This document shows, piece after piece, positions 33,353 through 46,180 of a DNA stretch of 64,000 bases. Source of the DNA: Sanderia malayensis (taxonomy: Eukaryota; Cnidaria; Scyphozoa; Semaeostomeae; Pelagiidae); NCBI GenBank assembly GCA_013076295.1, contig RQOL01000660.1, positions 124,001-188,000 of the forward strand. Reading direction: 5' to 3'. Every line of letters starts with the position of its first letter. The first letter of the stretch is position 1. The notes under the pieces were generated by a model. The model ran no database searches and was not told where the DNA came from. It saw only the letters and a list, made by a program, of their open reading frames with translations. The position numbers were made by a program, and so were the translations under genes.

Positions 33353-33877
33353 AGAATATTGGTGATGTCTGCCCCCCCCCCTGGGTGTGTCACTGCATGA
33401 TCAAGGGATCCGATTTATATAAACCCGTCAACTCTCTGCTCGAGAAAAGCAAATGGTTAAGACTTCTTTCGACATTAATTCTGCAATATAGTTTCAATTC
33501 AAAATGCCATGCCAAGCTTAATTTTGAAAACCAGGGGGTAAGCATTTCTGACACAAACACCGTTATTGGCCTCGATATCGATGAAAATATTTGAATAGAC
33601 CAATCAAAGCGGCGTATTTTGAAATCCTGCTCTGTGAATGGAGGAGCAAACATTTGTTCTCGACCCGAGTTCCGATTCGGTTCGGTTAGTACGGTGCGGT
33701 GCGGTGCTGTGCTGTGCTGCTTAAGTGTGTGCTGCCTGTGCCATGCCACCATCATACCATGATGATGCCCTTTATGCTTGCTGTGGTAAGTCTCTCCTGT
33801 CATCTTGATGTATTCAACCCTTCAACTCGCTTCTACATGCGCAATTAGAAAGTCATTAAATTGCAGGAAAATTTTAG

Positions 33878-36800
33878 ATGCAGCAAGGTAAAAAGTCTGC
33901 ATTTAAAGCCTATTTTAGTAAACCTTCTTTGACATCGAATACTCCCAAAGCCAATGACAGACATGGGCCTTTTCAACCCAGACAGAAGATTAACTGTCCC
34001 GTCTGTTCCGTGGAAATAGAGTTTCAGAAAATAAATGAACATCTTGACGAGGCATGTTTGCGTTTAAATAAGGGCGATGTGGCTGTCCCTGTTGCAGTAG
34101 CCGTCCCTGGTTCTTCAGGTTTGGGTGATCAAATTATTACTACAGATGGAAACTGCGACAACCCCAACCCCAGCAGTACCAGTAAAAGACTCAAATTGAA
34201 TCCCTTTAATGAACGAAAGAGAGCCACACGAGACTCAAGGTCGGAGGCTGGAAGTGCAGATTCTAAATGCCAAGTCTTTTCTGAACCAACAAAGTGCCAG
34301 CATTCTGGAACCATGCACAAATCTTCAACAAACACAAAACAAAACAATGCTTCTTCGAGTAAAGCAATTGTCATTGATGATTGTGAAGATTCTCCAATGA
34401 CAGATGGTGACTGTTGTCAGACTATTGAAGACAAAGAATCTCAAATCGAATTTCAAGATGCAGAGACTATCAAGCAAGAACATGAAAATTATGCACCATA
34501 TTATTTAGCAAATTTCAAGTTCATCATTGATTTTGGCTTGCAGTACGATGGAGGCAAGAAGAAACTTTTCAATCAAGAGGATCGACTAATTGTTGATGTA
34601 TTCAACAGTTTGAAACAAGAGTCACAACTGCTCTATGTGAGACTGTTTTTACGAAAGAGCATGTGGTTCAAGTGTGCAAAACTGTCATATCCAGATATCG
34701 GCCAAGATTTGTCTCCCTTCTTGTCAGACCTTGTTTCAAACGGTAAGCTGGTATGCTGCCATGCTACCTTATTTTATTATGTGTTTATATAACCCTATGT
34801 TGACCCTTATTCATAAAAATTATTTTGAAGCCCCCTATTTTAAAGCAAGGCATGCATTGAACCTCAAAAGAGCCTTATTTTTATTGCCTCCATAAGATGA
34901 TCAGGACTGCAACTGAGGGTTGTGAGGCAACAATTTTTATGCCCAAAGCCCTGCAAGAAAGTAGGGTGACAGTGGTTTTTAGAATGGTGAATATCATTCC
35001 ACCGTTCCTGCATGCAACCCTCCTATGCCTTGGCCCCAAAAAAGTTCTCAGAAATAGCGACAACATTCAAACATGGATCTTGTAATGGATATTTTGCTTG
35101 GCCTGCCACTGTATTATCTTTTCCATTGCAGGTTTGTTGGTCGATAATGAAAGTCTTGACGAAATCAAGGAGATACTGAATCTGTTGTCTGCAGCAGAGG
35201 TACGCTGTCTTTGTCGCTCTTTGCAATTGTTCAAGGACAAGAGTGGACAGATGCTCACCTCAAAGAGTGACCATGTTGATGCAATTTTGAGTCATGGCAA
35301 TAATCAACAATCAATTTTATCTTTTACAACTTGGAAGTCTCCATCAAAGAATCCATTGAAAGCATCAATTGTACGAAGGTATTGTAGCATCTCAATTGTC
35401 ATTTTAAGCTCTGCATTTCTACTTCAATGTCCTTTGTCAAGTGTTAGTTGCCACAGGTTACCCACTCAATGGTGTTTTAACTACAATACCTTCATGGTCT
35501 AATAAATAAAATCTAATTGCTGCAGATATGTTAAAGTCCAGATGCATTAGATGTTTTATTGATATAATTTATAGATAACAGATTCAGTTGTGAATTTCAT
35601 TGTGTTTATTTGACACTAGATATAGTTGATGTTATTTAATCATGTAACAGCTCCAATGCAAAGAAAGTCATAATTTATAATAATTTAGCCACAGCTATTT
35701 GACTCTTGTATTTTTGTTACTACTTACATTTCTGCTTTTTTCACAGTGCAAAAAAGTATTTGGGTGAGTGTGTAAAGGTAGCAAGTGCACCAAAAGAACT
35801 ATTCTCAAGATTTTTTAATCTAGTTTTGATTGCCAATTATCCACCAGGCAGTGATGACAACGCCTTCCAGTCTCTCATGTAAGTATGATTATAAATTTTA
35901 ATGTTTTCCTATTTTCTGATTAGATTTATAATGTAATCTTTATATCATAGCACTCAGCCTGTTCAAAACCTAAAGGTTGAGTTTTATAGAACCAATTATT
36001 CTTTTATCATATTTTATTGAAAGTTTGTTATACTGTGGGCAAGTTATACTATAGGTTTTATGAAGCAGTTCCCAAAACGTACTGTTGGGTTAATTATTGT
36101 GAAATTCATGATAGGAGAGGTTGTCCTGTCAAAATTTTTAGTTATGAAACTTGAGATTACAGTCAAATTTGCATAGTTCGAACTTGTGTATTTCGAACTC
36201 TATCTAATTCGAAAGAAATTCTCTGTCCCTTCAAGGATCACTAATGAACCAATTGCCATAAAACAAACCTCTATAATTCGAACTTTTTGTAATTCGAACA
36301 TTTTCACACTCCCCCAGGTTGTTCGAATTAGACAGAGTTGACTGTATATACTTTTAATCATGAAACTTGTTATCAAGTGCCTGGAGTTTGAGTGAATGAA
36401 TGAAACATTAAATTCTTATGTTTCAGATACAAGATCTTGCTGATAAACAAAAAGGAAATCGTATATTCACCATACACAGTTTCATCCTGTCTCAGCATTT
36501 TCAGTAACAGAGATGAGTTTGTTCACTATTCGGAAGCACTCGCCCTAGAACAAGAATTATCAAGTCTCTTGGATGAAAAGAAATTCACCGAAGCTCTTTC
36601 GATCTATGAAACTGCAAAAATTGAATTCACCAAGGTTCTTGCATTGCTTTCGAACCAATCAGAACTCAAAGTAAGCTGTTTGCAATGATTTCGAATTCAG
36701 AATATTCTTTTATCGAATAGAAATATATACACTAGTAGAATGGAAACACAAGTTCAGAATATAAAATTGACATTTACATCATTGAGAATGCTTGACGAAA

Positions 36801-39800
36801 TGCAATGTTTGTTGGTTTTACAATGCTTATAACAGAAACCATGATCTATCTTGATATCTGGTTGGAATGTCTGTGGATATCAGCTAGGATGGGTGAACTT
36901 GAACAAGAATTATAATATTGCAGAGTGGGACAGTTTCTAGAGAAGAAAATAGCTGTTTTCTGACTGAACATAATGGAGTTTTTATTTAAATAATTCAGAC
37001 ATGCAATTGGTTAAATCAGTCAAGAACAGACAGCGCAACCCCCTTGATGTTTTCTATAGCTATGTGGTTGTTTTTGCCAGTTAATCTAGATGTGATATTG
37101 TGATATTTTATTCATTTTTCATAGAACCCTGTTGGGTGTGGTTCTGGTTCTCCGTTTCTACTTCGGTTTTCGGCGGAATGGGTTTACACACGCGTCTGCG
37201 GTAAATGTGTAGAAGTCCTGGAGAAGAATGGAAAGTATGGTGCTGCAGTTGATCTACTCAAATCACTGCTCAGCCAGAATGTCTACTGCACTAGCTCAAG
37301 AGGTTTCTTTTGGGAAAGGCTAACAATCGATGTTGAGAGATACATGAAGAATCCTGCTATGGTAAACAATGCTACGTTCACATTATATCAGCTGAATATG
37401 GCATTAAATGCGAATAGCATTAAGTGTAGAACATTTTTTTATCATTGCAGGCGTTAGACTGCATCAAAACTGCATTGGAGGATCCATTTGTTAGGACTGG
37501 AAAAAGGTTGGGCATTATCGCCAGAGCAACAAGAATATGTAATAATAAAAAGAACAAATTGTTGAAAATCAAATTGCCAGATGTAGAGATGGAAGAGTGC
37601 AACAATGACGTTAAGGAGGCAAGTGACGTTATTCGGCTCGCATTCTATTATTTTCAAACTAGAATGAAATAATTCACCTGTAAAGTGGAGGCCTCTAATG
37701 ACAATTCTTGGAACTAAATAAGGTTGTTGTAACACGGGAGCTCGTTAACCTAGAGGGGTAGCTTGTGCAGCATGAAATATTGCTGAAGAAAATTGATATC
37801 TAATTGCAAGCGATCGTAATATGAGAGGGAACCCACACTGAACTTCGGAAGATTTGATAATTTGAACTATTTGATTGAATTTTGCATTCAGATTGAGAGT
37901 TTGTCATGCTGAGATTCAATTACTTGCATGCTTCAACTCCAAGCCTTATATGTGAGCTTTCTGCAATTTACAGGTAACAATTACTGCGTCTTTGTACCTG
38001 GATACTTCGTCTGCACAAAGAGCTGTATTTCTATCAAGTGAACCTGCAAAAAATGGCCACACAGATGAGACTAATAAAATATTTACTGACGTAGAAAAAT
38101 GTGCTCTGCTTCACTACAAAAAATCAGGCTACCCCAAAGGAGTGCACGCTGAAAGCGCGTCATACACAATGATCTTTGCGTTGCTCTTTTGGGATGTTAT
38201 TTTCATGGACATTGCAGATGCCTTCGTGGGCCCATATCAGGTGAGTTTCACTGGAGATATTCATGCTGAGAAATCCAATTTTGCAGGCTAATTCCATAAT
38301 GTCCCGTTATACCTTCAGCTCTCTTTAAGTTTACTAACACATTTTACGAATGCCATCTCTTGAAAATACAGGCATTTGATGGACGTCCTGGGCCCTTGAA
38401 TCTGGAACTTATTTGAATTGTATTTTTTGCAATGCATTTCTAGGCGTGCCCTCTTGATTTCTTCACTGACTATTTCTACGAGAAGAGAAAGAAGAAAATC
38501 GATAAAAGGTTGGAGAAAATTCGAACTTCATCAAATGAGGTAACTTGTGACCAACCTGATAAAGGATGCTATTTTGAAACATTGTTTGGTTTATAATTTT
38601 TGTCGATTAGCTTTAGAAAATTTGCTTTAGTATTATTCTCCAATATGAATATAAAGATCCATGATCGATCTGAAAAATCAGGGATTCGTGCAATTCATTT
38701 GGTCCAAGTTGCTTGTGAACTTACTGAATTGAGGTGCTGGACGCTCTGATGAGTATACTAATTCGATTAAATCTGAACGTAATCAATGGTAACCCTGTAT
38801 ATTTACATTTTAGGACTTGAGGCAACTCATCTACGATTCTTGGACGCAGCACGAGGGCCACTGCTGCGTTGGAGCCAATTGGAAGATTTTTGATAGCGTG
38901 AAGGATATCATGGTAAATATTTTTATGTTTAAATTCCATGTCACTTTTTCTGGAATTGCATTCGGTTTTCTTTGAACACTTATTTACTTTATGTCCATGT
39001 CCAATGAAGTCTTTTAAAAACGAAACTTAAAGCTGACCAAAAGGATAACACAATGACTCGTTAGACAGAGGATGATATTCATGGGACCTATCCTATGAAG
39101 CAGTTCAGAGGATTGTTTTATTCGTTTTGCCCAAACTCCCATGATGTGAAGAATTTGTTAAAAAAAATAGATCGTACCAATCAAATATTATAGTTATTGT
39201 CATTGTCTAATTAGCATAATTGTTTTGCTTTTTGTTTCATTAATCCATACTGTTGCCTTTACCGTGTTGTATTAATCTCTGCAGGATGTTATTTCATGTT
39301 TGGGAGGCATTGCCACGTCTGGTATATGCGAATTGCTTTGTAAGGATTACAAGGATCGATGTAGTGGAATGCCTGATCTTCTTGTTTGGAATCCTTCAAC
39401 CTGTCTTTGCAAGGTAGGCTTGTTTTATGTTGAATTTCACTGCGATTCTTCAATTACCTTTCTATTGACACGATAAAATGACTGAATTCAATTTGTAACT
39501 TTGCTTGCTCCTTGTCTGGACGCTCTTGCATACTCTTCAAATAGACAGCTGTGAAATAGTGTACTCGGAGATGCAAGTTTATTTCTCGGCTCTTCACATA
39601 GAAGTGTCCAATGTAAAAATATTACCAATACAATGTAAATTATTTTAGATTCGGGGTTTGTTTTGTACTAAGTCGAACAAGCAGACTATGGGTTAGGGTG
39701 AGGGTTATCCCTGACCAAAAAACCGAATGTTGGCATGTATTTTTTTTTGTTTCCATGTTGATAATCCTACTTTACCGATTTTTAATCAAGGCAGTCGAAG

Positions 39801-40241
39801 TCAAAGGTCCTGGAGACAAGCTGTCGCATAAGCAAGTAATTTGGCTTAATGTACTCTCTTCCCTTGGAATCGATGCAGAAACGTGTCATGTTAAAGGTAA
39901 AGCGTTATCCTTTATTTTTTCATGTTTAAAATTGAATTGATAGAGACGAGAGGTCTGATAGAAAGATCTGATCAAATCGTATTGGTTTGGAGCATTGAGA
40001 AATCCGCCACCTTAGCCCCTCTTTTGTAATGAACGCCCTCTGCATGCAGTGTCAAGAATTGATTAACAACTTCTGTTTAATACAAGGTTCTTAAATGCAC
40101 AAAAGGAACTTAGGTTGATAAACAGATTAATGCATAGTTTACGCAGAAGTTGCGATGATTTATCGTTTTTGGTTTTGTTTCGTTTTAGGCATTGGTGGAA
40201 AAAGGAAACTGCTTTCTAAAGGTTCTGCAGTTGAGCAATAA
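33878..40241 (+). CDS. FAN1: FANCD2/FANCI-associated nuclease 1
   Basis: Twelve exons: 33,878-34,742; 35,132-35,378; 35,747-35,878; 36,427-36,670; 37,125-37,361; 37,451-37,618; 37,974-38,240; 38,444-38,539; 38,814-38,912; 39,285-39,413; 39,791-39,896; 40,189-40,241. They join in frame to 880 residues plus stop (the human protein is 1,017). A UBZ4 finger at about 38-63 has C-x2-C-x11-H-x4-C. The central region aligns with FAN1 SAP-like and TPR parts. The C-terminal VRR-NUC domain has MPD (D816) and [18 protein letters not shown] (E831, K833), with the same D-to-E spacing as human D960/E975/K977. FAN1 is a structure-specific nuclease for interstrand crosslink repair in the nucleus. The intron after 37,618 appears to use a GC donor, and the acceptor before 39,791 is AAG. 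An acceptor near 33,867 suggests a 5'UTR intron from a donor near 33,784. One intron carries a MITE. Confidence 0.96.
36160..36344. mobile_element. pogo/Tigger-like MITE, 185 bp, in a FAN1 intron
   Basis: Begins CAGTCAAATTTGCATAGTTC and ends AGACAGAGTTGACTG, flanked by TA on both sides. It is an inverted relative of 4,105-4,295. It lies in the intron between exons 35,747-35,878 and 36,427-36,670. Confidence 0.75.
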
Positions 40242-40519
40242 ATTCCAGAAGAGAAAGGGAGGTACGTTCGTTGTTCATGGCTGGTGAAGGTTAGTTCACG
40301 TTAGTTAAACCAAATTAGTCCGGTGGAAAGACAGTTTTATTGCAAATCGCAGCTTCAATTGTGTGTTCTACTAAATGAACTGTTGTATAATGTAGTGAAA
40401 TTGTTAGGTCTTGCAGCCATTTGCCATTGCTTCCAAGGAAGGCTGCTTTGTAGACTCACTACATTGCGTCCCTGTGCTTTCGCTTGTTTATTCGCTCCGT
40501 GAACAGGGGCCTATCACAT

Positions 40520-41150
40520 TTTGGCTTCGAAAATCGGACCTCGAGAACAATTTTTTGGTCTTCCAATCACAGATCAGGGTCTCAAAAGACGAAGTTCTGA
40601 GGAATCCTAATTTCGGACAAAACTTTCGGACACACTGCAAAAAGAACTTTCGAAAAACATCTTCAACGTTCATAACACAACATAACATTGTGATCTTGAA
40701 CAAAACACGAAACACTAGTGATTGAGTATATAAATACAGTTCTAATTTGCATCAAATTCGAGGAAAGGGTCCTCTGGTTCAATTGTTGAAGTAATAACGT
40801 CATTAATTCCAGTGACATCAAAACCTCTTGTGATTTTGTTGGTTTCTCAAATGGTCATATTAACCAATCAACCACTTTCCATGTGCTGGCTTCAAACCAA
40901 ACAATGTTGTCTTTATGTCAATTGAATGAACTTGAACCCCTGCATTGATTTGTTCAGCTACTTCTGTTGCATACCACTCTTCACTCTTGCCATTTCTATT
41001 TTGTCTCTATATCTATACAGGGTATTGCAGTCACTTTCTAAATTATTGCTTGGTCAATAAATCATATCGGAATCTTAAGGAAATATACTTCACACATGTT
41101 CTATGTAGTTTATTGGCAGTAAAATTTTCCGACGGTAAAATTTTGGGGGA
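40520..41150 (+). mobile_element. TCCGAAA-family element, copy 2
   Basis: Shares GATTGAGTATATAAATACAG, GGTATTGCAGTCACTTTCTA and TTTATTGGCAGTAAAATTTT with copies at 27.5 and 61.2 kb. The left end carries TTCGAAAATCGGACCTC and TTTCGGACAAAACTTTCGG. The middle differs from the other copies and lacks the acidic peptide. Confidence 0.65.
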
Positions 41151-41274
41151 TTAATGTACGCCCCAAATTTTGGCAGCCGTTCCCGTTTTTTGTTGTTTAT
41201 CCACGTCTTCCCCGTGCCTTCTTGCAGGCCAGATCTTTACGCGAGGCTCTGTATTCTGTCTCGGAAATTTTTTA

Positions 41275-42813
41275 TTACCACCGAATTAAACCTGCATTAA
41301 ATTCTTCTTCCAGCAACCGAAGGAGCCCGTCCACTAGCCATGCGTGCGGTAAGGACTTCTCCAGCCTTTCGTCTTTGATCAGGTTGCGAAACCTACCGTG
41401 GACTACATGACTAGATAGTTCCGTTTCCGCCTTGGCCTGGAAGTGTCTCTTGATCTGGGCTTTGTACTCCGTAACGCTCCTGTCTTGGGCGTTCCGGCGG
41501 AGTTGTAGTCCTCGCTCGTCGACTAGGAAGTCGTCGGCTAGTCCTACTTGAGAAAGAACGTGTCGGGCCTTCCCGATCACGGTCTGACGTCTCCTTCCTG
41601 GCCTGTCCGTCTCTAGCGCATACATGCAACGCCACAATCGCTCACCAAACTCGTCTGAGCACTTCCCGAGGTAGTCCACCAGCCCTAGTATGGTGATGCA
41701 GTACACTTCTTCAAGAAGAGGCATTCCCCTACCTCCCAGCCTCCTGGGTAGGTAAAGTCTCGCAATGGAGGACGAACCGTCATGATACCGGGTCTTACGC
41801 AACTGGCCTCGGATTTGCCTGTCTACTGTGCACATGTCACCCTTCGTCCAGACCTGTGCGGCTATGTAGTATCTCATAGTCCCCGCTATTTTGCAGCTAA
41901 GAGCTTTAGTCAAATTGCCGCTATTCAGGTCGGTTTTAAGCAATTCTTGCACCGTGGGGTTAACTTTCGTCAACACTCGGCGCCCAGTCTCGCTACGGTT
42001 TACCCGAAATAGCTGCTGGAGTCCCAGATACTTATAGCAGTCCTCCTCTTTGAGTAGTGGTATGCCGTGATACGAACTCTCCGCTTCTTCGTGTACCTCG
42101 ACCTGTCCCCGGTTATTCCTGTGCGCGATGGCACACTTCCTCAGGCCGAGTTCCATCCCTATTGCACGCGAGGCTCTCTCCACAACTCGTATGGCTTTTT
42201 CGAGGTCTTTCTGTGTTGGCAAGTAAACCTTTAGGTCATCCATGTAGAGAAGATGGCTGATAGTTTCGTTATCCCTGATCGTGTAAGCAGCGCATCTCCT
42301 GCGGATGGCCGCTGATAGCGGGGCTATGGCGAGGCAAAAGAGTAGCGGTGAAAGTGAGTCTCCTTGGAATAGGCCCCTCACTATTGGTAACTCCTTTGTG
42401 CGGCAGGGGCGCCCGCTTGACACAAAGTTGAAAGCTGTCCTCCAGTGAGGCATTACGCGCCTAATCGTGTTCGTGACAATCCGAGGTGCCTTCATGGCTT
42501 CCAGTGTGCACAGCATGTGCTCGTGAGGTACCAGATCGAACGCCTTTTTGAAATCAACCCAAGCAACTGATAGTGGTCTTTTGTAGCTCCTGGAGTGGGC
42601 TTCTATGTTTTGGTCCAGGTCTTTAATAACTTTTTCAAGTTTGTGAAATAGTTTTGAACCGATATTTTTATTCAGACGGAAAACTCTGTTCATCGCGATT
42701 ACCTCTGATTTCCCCAAAGACAGTGTTTTTTGCCTTTTAAGGAAACCATCAACGAAGTCCCTTCCAGCCATTTTCTTTCCTTTGTTGAAAGGGTGGTCAG
42801 CTTTGTTGTGCAC
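41275..42813 (-). mobile_element. non-LTR retrotransposon RT fused behind a pogo transposase fragment
   Basis: One open frame of 512 codons. Residues from about 75 encode a reverse transcriptase of LINE type: AWVDFKKAFDLVPHEHML, VRGLFQGDSLSPLLFCLA and the catalytic YMDDLKVY, then a thumb-like region and HVVHGRFRNLIKDERLEKSL. The N-terminal 60-70 residues (PFNKGKKMAGRDFVDGFLKR, VFRLNK, SKLFHKLEKVIKD) are instead the CENP-B-like DNA-binding region of a pogo/Tigger transposase. The RT lacks its own N-terminus and the zinc-knuckle or endonuclease domains expected on either side, so the LINE is 5'-truncated and probably inserted into a pogo element. The absence of stops over 512 codons is notable. 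No start is evident; the first listed codon is GTG. Confidence 0.85.
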
Positions 42814-43140
42814 TGCAAATTCAAGTCTTCACATTTCGTTGATGGAGAGACCGTAAAATGCCGAGTCCATCTGCTTGACATAATCAGCCAGTTCTTTCTC
42901 TTAATTTTTTGACAACACATTGCTGGATGGGCAGACGAACCTTCTATGAAGTTGATTCTTTTGTATCGTTTCAATTTTCCTGTTGCTTTCCGATGCAAAG
43001 CATCTTTTTGAACACAAAGGACCACTGTTGCTTTTCTTACCCGAAACTCCTTTTTACGAACCTTTTTTTTTGCAGACCTCATTTGGGACTCGTCCCAGCA
43101 CCCCCTGGCTAATTTATTTTGCCTCCGCAAGCATGCTGAA
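42640..43140 (-). pseudogene. pogo/Tigger transposase N-terminal fragment
   Basis: In two frames the minus strand encodes GCWDESQMRSAKKKVRKKEF and LCVQKDALHRKATGKLKRYK (psq-type helix-turn-helix), then EKELADYVKQMDSAFYGLSI and HPFNKGKKMAGRDFVDGFLK (CENP-B-type helix-turn-helix). An internal stop and a frameshift separate the parts. The last part reads straight into the LINE RT frame. The catalytic DDE domain is absent. Confidence 0.75.
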
Positions 43141-46100
43141 TTTGAAGGCATCTTAAACGGAGCAGAAAGAACAAGATTAATACGAAAAGACAAATTAAAC
43201 TTGAAAATTGAAATCATTGAAAAATTTAACATACTATATTTACAAGAAAATAACAACTTGAGCCATACCCGCTCCAATCTATCTTATGATATGATATGAA
43301 GAAAACGTCACACTTGAAGGCCTCTTTTGGTTCAGATGATGCTTCATCTGAACACATCTCGTTAAATCCTTTTTCTCGCTCTTCGGCTTGCAAAATCATA
43401 TTCTGTTCCTGACTTTTCTGCGATTTCTTTCGCTTAAACAATAAACTCGTCAAATTTACGATCATTTCTTAATGCTTGGACTTCCTTAATGCATGTGTCG
43501 ATAAGGAGAAGAGCTTCGGCCAAGTCTCACGGCTTTGTAGTATTTTGCTCAGGATGTTTGTCGTTTGCATTATTTGATCAAATATGACCGCCATGAGCGT
43601 GAATTTGAGCTTTCATTATAGTAAGGATTCCATTAGCCTTTGTTACGACGTCAGGCACCATTTCGTCGTTTACGTCGTTTTTAAGTTAAGAAACTTTCAA
43701 GAATACATAGTAAAAATCTGTCTAAGTAAATTCGAGAAATTGCCGAAAAAAGTTAATATTCACCGACAAATAATTTTTTGGGGGTCGTTCGCCCCCCCAA
43801 CCAAACCTCCCACAATATCCGCCTCTGGGTAGAATTTAAGATGACAATGGTGTTTTTATCTCAAGTCAAAAGTAATACAATATAATACCATTTTCCGCAA
43901 ATATATCTGCCTGCCCTTCTGGGCGCACCCCTTCTTTTCTCTTCCCCGCACTCTTTTTCTTTATTCGTTTTTCTTTAGGAATTACAAACTTTTTGTTGAT
44001 GTGTTCCAGGCACTTGACAATGCTGCCACCCTGGCGTGGCTTCGTGTGGAAAAGCGAATGCTAAAAACAACAAATCGATACATTGTGGTTTTAGAAACAT
44101 ACGATTATCAAGATTTTCCAATTGTGAAATAATGAAAAGCAACTTATGCATCCACCATCGCTATCGGCCATATCTGGGAATTTACGATACTGACCAAGTG
44201 ACAGGCCAATTGTTTTTTAAAACAGAGCTTGGATAACTAAAAGCAAATGTAAATGCGGTTGAAGGACTTCAGAACAAAAATGTAATATTATAGATGGCTA
44301 ATATCGCACTACATCGACGTAGGCCAAATTGGCGGATACTATAATTTTTGTTACATTCGTGATTACATGCGTCTCTAGAATGTTCTAAAACGTTTGAGAA
44401 GGGATACACTGTGAATTGGCACAAACGTATCGTGGTAAGTCGGTGAGAGTGTCCAACGACAAAGGTGGAAAACGCATCCAGAGATTTAAATAGCGTTGTC
44501 ATTTCAAAGGTTACATGGTGAGCGGCATCACCAAATAATGCGGGGGGAAATCGCTCTCCAAACGGATAATAAACCGTTGCGGACTCTCTCGAGGATGTTG
44601 TCCGTTATAGAGTTGTCAGTCAGGCCCGAGAAAACATATTTTGCCATCTCCTCAAATTTTTTTTTTCTATTGTGTTCAGGGGTATATCCAGCCGTAAATT
44701 GGAGGGATTCATAAGGGTAATTCATAAGGTGTTCTCGAGAAAATTTGGTCACGGCCAAATTTTTAAAGTCTTGCGTTGCAACAGTATCAGAAAAAGAAGC
44801 AAACAGAGCTTGTAGCTTTGCATGCAGTAATCAACCATAAACCATCAACACAGTATTTACTCTGGTCCTAGTCTCTGGTCGGTCATATTCCTATTGAAAT
44901 CTCTCATCTCAGATTATTTGATGAAAAATAAGGAAGAAAACTTTGTTTCAGCTGTGGGTTGCTGGAACGAAAGTACGCGAAGTTGGACTTTTTGGACTTT
45001 CGAATTTTTCCGCCTTTGCAGTCGATTTGAGACGATTTGAAGAGGAATTAAAAGAAATATTTTCACTTCGAGGGAGATATTTTTAGAATAAGTTTTTTTC
45101 GCAGCACTGTGATAATAATAATAAAATAATTAATAATAACATTTTGTTTATACGCGAAAGACCCTTCAGGTATGATACCAAAATTACCAGAATAAAAATA
45201 TACAAATATCAAGGTTGATCATAGCCCGTTAAGTAGGTGGACTTTAAAATGAGGGGGTATGGAAAAATTTGAGGACACGCTCTCTACTTTGACTTATTCT
45301 AGCTACATGTTAGCCAATGCTAAATTTTGTTTGTATCTCTTATTTTTAGATAAATTTTCAAAAACGCCAACTTTTACTCACACACCTCTCTCAGTCACTT
45401 TCAAGTATTTCTCGGAAAAATTATTACCCTAGGTTAGCTATATAGCTGCCGAACTGCTTATCCCCCGTTTTTGAAAGAATCTTGAGAACGATCTTTTGAC
45501 AGAATACCACTGTATTCAATAAATAGAAAAGGGTGTATTATTGTCGTTTATATTCCTTTGCTTTTTCGATGGTTAATAGTACATATAGTCAGACTGGTCT
45601 TTTCTCTTGCTTCTCTTGCGCCTTAGTTCCCTGGCAGTCGCATTTCGTTTATCTGCCGGCATGTTGTCTTCTGTTTGACAATCAGCAGCATCTAATTCTT
45701 CTGTTTTTTCTGCTAATGTCAGTGTATCCCCTAAATCTAAGCAAACCACCAACATAGCAACCCTCTGACAAGACTATCTCATCGTCACCTATGTTGAAGT
45801 CCCCATCTTTCAAGAAAACGATTATTTTTTCCAATTCTATGTTTGACTTTTCAACTGAATAAAAATGTAACAGTGCAAAAGGATTTCGACAGATAACTGA
45901 AAAGCTCAATGGGCTCAATACGCACTTTTTTGGGTGGCTTATTTCATCAAATGAATAATTCTCACAAAATTTAAAAAATATTTAGTTGTTTCTTTATTTC
46001 ATATTTCATACTGGGAATTAACGTTCTTTCATATTTCAATACCGAAAAACCTAAATATTTATATCCCCCCAAAAAATTCCCGATTTCATATTTCAAATAC

Positions 46101-46180
46101 CCCTTATAGGGCCTCAGTCAGTCAATGCTTCAATTCGATTATTTGTGACAAATGTGGGTGTGGTCCATGTACAGCCACAA
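43141..46180. other. no recognised gene
   Basis: About 3 kb of AT-rich DNA with short open frames only. 45,573-45,918 (-) has an acidic then basic low-complexity open frame that may be an unrecognised transposon tail. Nothing else can be supported. Confidence 0.5.

Larger units (their letters stand above)
30569..33650. other. repeat-rich interval between Roquin exons and FAN1
   Basis: Contains a palindromic (TA)n tract at 30,783-30,868, a transposase-tail remnant at 31,010-31,320, a segment similar to 560-800 at 31,760-31,990 and two MITEs. The RING and ROQ exons of Roquin would be expected here if the gene were intact, but none was recognised in any minus-strand frame. Confidence 0.55.
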
